DNA of 7,438 nt, from NCBI GenBank assembly GCA_031270585.1, contig JAISXK010000085.1, forward strand, positions 1 to 7,438, given 5' to 3'. Position numbers and translations under genes: made by a program. Source of the stretch: Clostridiales bacterium. Lineage in GTDB: Bacteria; Bacillota; Clostridia; Christensenellales; CAG-138. Below, one piece after another: positions 5,845-7,438 of this stretch; position 1 is the stretch's first letter; each line of letters begins with the position of its first letter. A model generated the notes under the pieces. The model worked only from the letters and a program-made list of their open reading frames with translations, made no database searches and was not told the origin of the DNA.

Positions 5845-6657
5845 TTATTGTTTTCCTGCTTGCAGGGTATATAGATCATCTCTTCGCGCCGTGCGCACGG
5901 GGATGCTCTGACGCATTTCCTCCAGCAACGCGGGGTCGGCATCCACTATGGCGCAGCCTTCATCATCCTTGCAATCATGCAGCACAGCGCCATCAGGGGA
6001 TACCAGAATAGAATGGCCGTAAGCGCTTTTTGAGCGGGCAGGCGATACGGCGGCTACAAAAAGCTGGTTATCCAGCGCACGGGCTCTTAACAAAAGCTCC
6101 CAATGGCGCGGGCCTGTGTTTAACGAAAAAGCGGCCGGTAGCGCAAGTATATCCGCGCCTTTTATCATAATAAACCGCGCCCATTCCGGGAAGCGGATAT
6201 CAAAACAGATCTCCACGCCGGTTTTCATTGGCGCGTCAATCATCAGTGGATACCCATCGCCTTTGGTTATGGTTTCGGATTCGATAAAGCGGATCTTCCC
6301 CGGCACGTCGATATCAAACAGGTGTGCCTTTCGATACTTTCCCAGAAAAGAGCCGTCCGGCCCAAAAGACATGCCGGTGTTATAAATTTTGCCGTCGGAT
6401 AGCTCCGGCACCGAACCGCCTATAACGAACATCCCCGTTTGTTTGGCAGCCGCTGAAAGCATCTGCGCGCAATCGCCGCCGGGGCAAGGTTCCGCCGCTG
6501 CGCGAAACAACTCCTGCACATAGGCGATGCAAAACATTTCAGGCAATATTGCCATTGCTGCGCCACGTGCCGCAGCGTCGTAGAGCATTTGTTTTGCCCG
6601 CTCTATATTATCATCCTTGTGGCAGCTTACATGTAATTGGCAAAGCGCTATTTTCAT
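5845..6657 (-). CDS. Omega-amidase / Nit2-like carbon-nitrogen hydrolase
   Basis: This 270-residue protein is a full-length nitrilase-superfamily hydrolase of the Nit2/omega-amidase branch. The catalytic triad is visible: E40 in ILPEMF, K110 in KYRKAHLFD and C151 in EICFDIRFPE. Further branch markers are HLFDIDVPGKIRFIES (112-127), FSLNTGPRHWELLLRARALDNQ and IPVRTARRDDLY near the end, all close to the eukaryotic Nit2 pattern. Omega-amidases hydrolyse 2-oxoglutaramate and 2-oxosuccinamate, by-products of glutamine and asparagine transaminases, to 2-oxoglutarate or oxaloacetate plus ammonia, a cytosolic metabolite-repair and nitrogen-salvage step. The ATG overlaps the threonine synthase stop as ATGA, and GGAGG on the minus strand at 6672-6668 is 10 bases before it, so it is translated from the thrC message. 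Related amidases share the fold, so the exact substrate is inferred. Confidence 0.88.
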   Translation of the reverse strand: MKIALCQLHVSCHKDDNIERAKQMLYDAAARGAAMAILPEMFCIAYVQELFRAAAEPCPGGDCAQMLSAAAKQTGMFVIGGSVPELSDGKIYNTGMSFGPDGSFLGKYRKAHLFDIDVPGKIRFIESETITKGDGYPLMIDAPMKTGVEICFDIRFPEWARFIMIKGADILALPAAFSLNTGPRHWELLLRARALDNQLFVAAVSPARSKSAYGHSILVSPDGAVLHDCKDDEGCAIVDADPALLEEMRQSIPVRTARRDDLYTLQAGKQ

Positions 6658-7438
6658 GGCCGCAATACCTCCAATACGCGTGCCGGCGTGTCGCCAATGG
6701 CGACAATTTTTTTATGCAATATGGGCATTTGCGCCAGTGAAGCGATTACCGGGGGTACAGGATGCCCCGTAATGGAGGCCAACCGCGCGTTGTTTTCGTC
6801 ATCATGGTTGCAGGGCGTTTCAAAGGCGCGCAGCACGCCGGATGAAAACTTGAACGGGTGCGCGGTGGATAGTAGCACCGTATAGGTTTCATCGCCCGTA
6901 GTCTCCCGGTACCGGTGATATATGGTCTGCGCCACCGCAGTATGCGGATCCATCAAATAGCCGCTCTTGTCAAATTCCGCGCGGATGGTGGCGAGCGTAT
7001 CGTCCTCGTTGCACCAATCGGCATAAAAATATGCGTGCAATTTGTTGGTGAGCGCTTCGTCAATGGTATAGCTACCGGTTTGCGTCAGGCTATTCATCCA
7101 GTCTGAAACCTGTAGGTTGTCGCGCCCGGTCAGTTCAAAGAGTAGTCGCTCCAGGTTAGAAGATACCAATATATCGATGGAGCAGCTCATGCTCCGGTAA
7201 AACGGGCGGTTGCTGTCGTACTTGCCGCTTTGAAAGAAATCCGTAAGCACATTGTTGCGATTAGATGCGCATATGAGCTTGTTGACGGGCAGACCCATGC
7301 GCTTGGCGTAATACCCTGCGAGGATATTGCCAAAATTGCCCGTGGGCACGCAAAAGTTGATCTTTTCTCCTGGCTGAATGATATTTTGCTTACACGCGCG
7401 CAGGAAAGCCGCATAATAATATACGATTTGCGGCAGCA
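6654..7438 (-). CDS. thrC: Threonine synthase, C-terminal part (N-terminus beyond the window)
   Basis: The frame is open from the window edge (first full codon at 7436, reading LPQIVYYYAAFLRACK) to the TGA at 6656-6654, giving 260 residues of a protein that is usually near 490. Threonine synthase converts O-phosphohomoserine to threonine with pyridoxal phosphate (EC 4.2.3.1), the last step of threonine synthesis, in the cytosol. Diagnostic segments are VPTGNFGNILAGYYAK, which holds the glycine-rich cofactor-phosphate loop, MGLPVNKLICASN, VLTDFFQSGKYD and ILVSSNLERLLFELTGRD. These are near-verbatim family signatures of the long bacterial/yeast-type enzyme. The cofactor-binding lysine lies in the missing N-terminal half. 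The GTG at 7347-7349 is an internal valine, not the start, since homology continues upstream of it. Stop and next start overlap as ATGA. Confidence 0.95.
   Translation of the reverse strand, partial: LPQIVYYYAAFLRACKQNIIQPGEKINFCVPTGNFGNILAGYYAKRMGLPVNKLICASNRNNVLTDFFQSGKYDSNRPFYRSMSCSIDILVSSNLERLLFELTGRDNLQVSDWMNSLTQTGSYTIDEALTNKLHAYFYADWCNEDDTLATIRAEFDKSGYLMDPHTAVAQTIYHRYRETTGDETYTVLLSTAHPFKFSSGVLRAFETPCNHDDENNARLASITGHPVPPVIASLAQMPILHKKIVAIGDTPARVLEVLRP
6668..6672 (-). promoter_or_regulatory. Ribosome binding site of the omega-amidase gene
   Basis: GGAGG reads on the minus strand within TTGGAGGT, 10 bases before the ATG at 6657. It lies inside the last codons of threonine synthase and supports the ATGA-overlap start. 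Confidence 0.65.

Overview
The window looks like ordinary chromosome from a bacterium, most likely a Clostridia-like member of the Bacillota. The grounds are a clostridial-looking mix: a Crp/Fnr-type regulator, a membrane HEAT-repeat protein next to a family 2 glycosyltransferase, a secreted trypsin-like protease with degenerate TPR repeats, and strong Shine-Dalgarno sites. GC is mid-range and ATA isoleucine codons are frequent. The taxonomic call is inference. I see no rRNA, tRNA, CRISPR array, insertion sequence or phage gene.

Layout, plus strand: the last 35 codons of a Crp/Fnr-family regulator (to 110); a 290-base gap with a 13-bp tandem repeat and a plausible sigma-A promoter; a membrane-anchored HEAT-repeat protein (401-1444, TTG start); one base later a membrane GT2 glycosyltransferase (1446-3467) with a 200-residue low-complexity tail; a 101-base gap; and a secreted/membrane serine protease with two internal membrane helices, TPR-like repeats and an orphan C-terminal domain (3569-5764). 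A strong hairpin terminator at 5790-5826 separates this block from two convergent minus-strand genes: an omega-amidase (Nit2-like carbon-nitrogen hydrolase, 5845-6657) and the C-terminal half of threonine synthase (6654 to the window end), which overlap by ATGA.

The three plus-strand genes probably form one cell-envelope unit. The HEAT domain and the glycosyltransferase catalytic domain should both lie on the cytoplasmic face, and the protease and its TPR region outside. The most interesting points are a G7 tract at the HEAT/glycosyltransferase junction where loss of one base fuses the two proteins in frame; a glycosyltransferase tail made of a histone-like basic stretch plus a duplicated acidic motif; an A8 slippery tract inside that tail; and an unusual protease-TM-loop-TM-TPR architecture. 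The minus-strand pair is housekeeping (threonine synthesis, metabolite repair).
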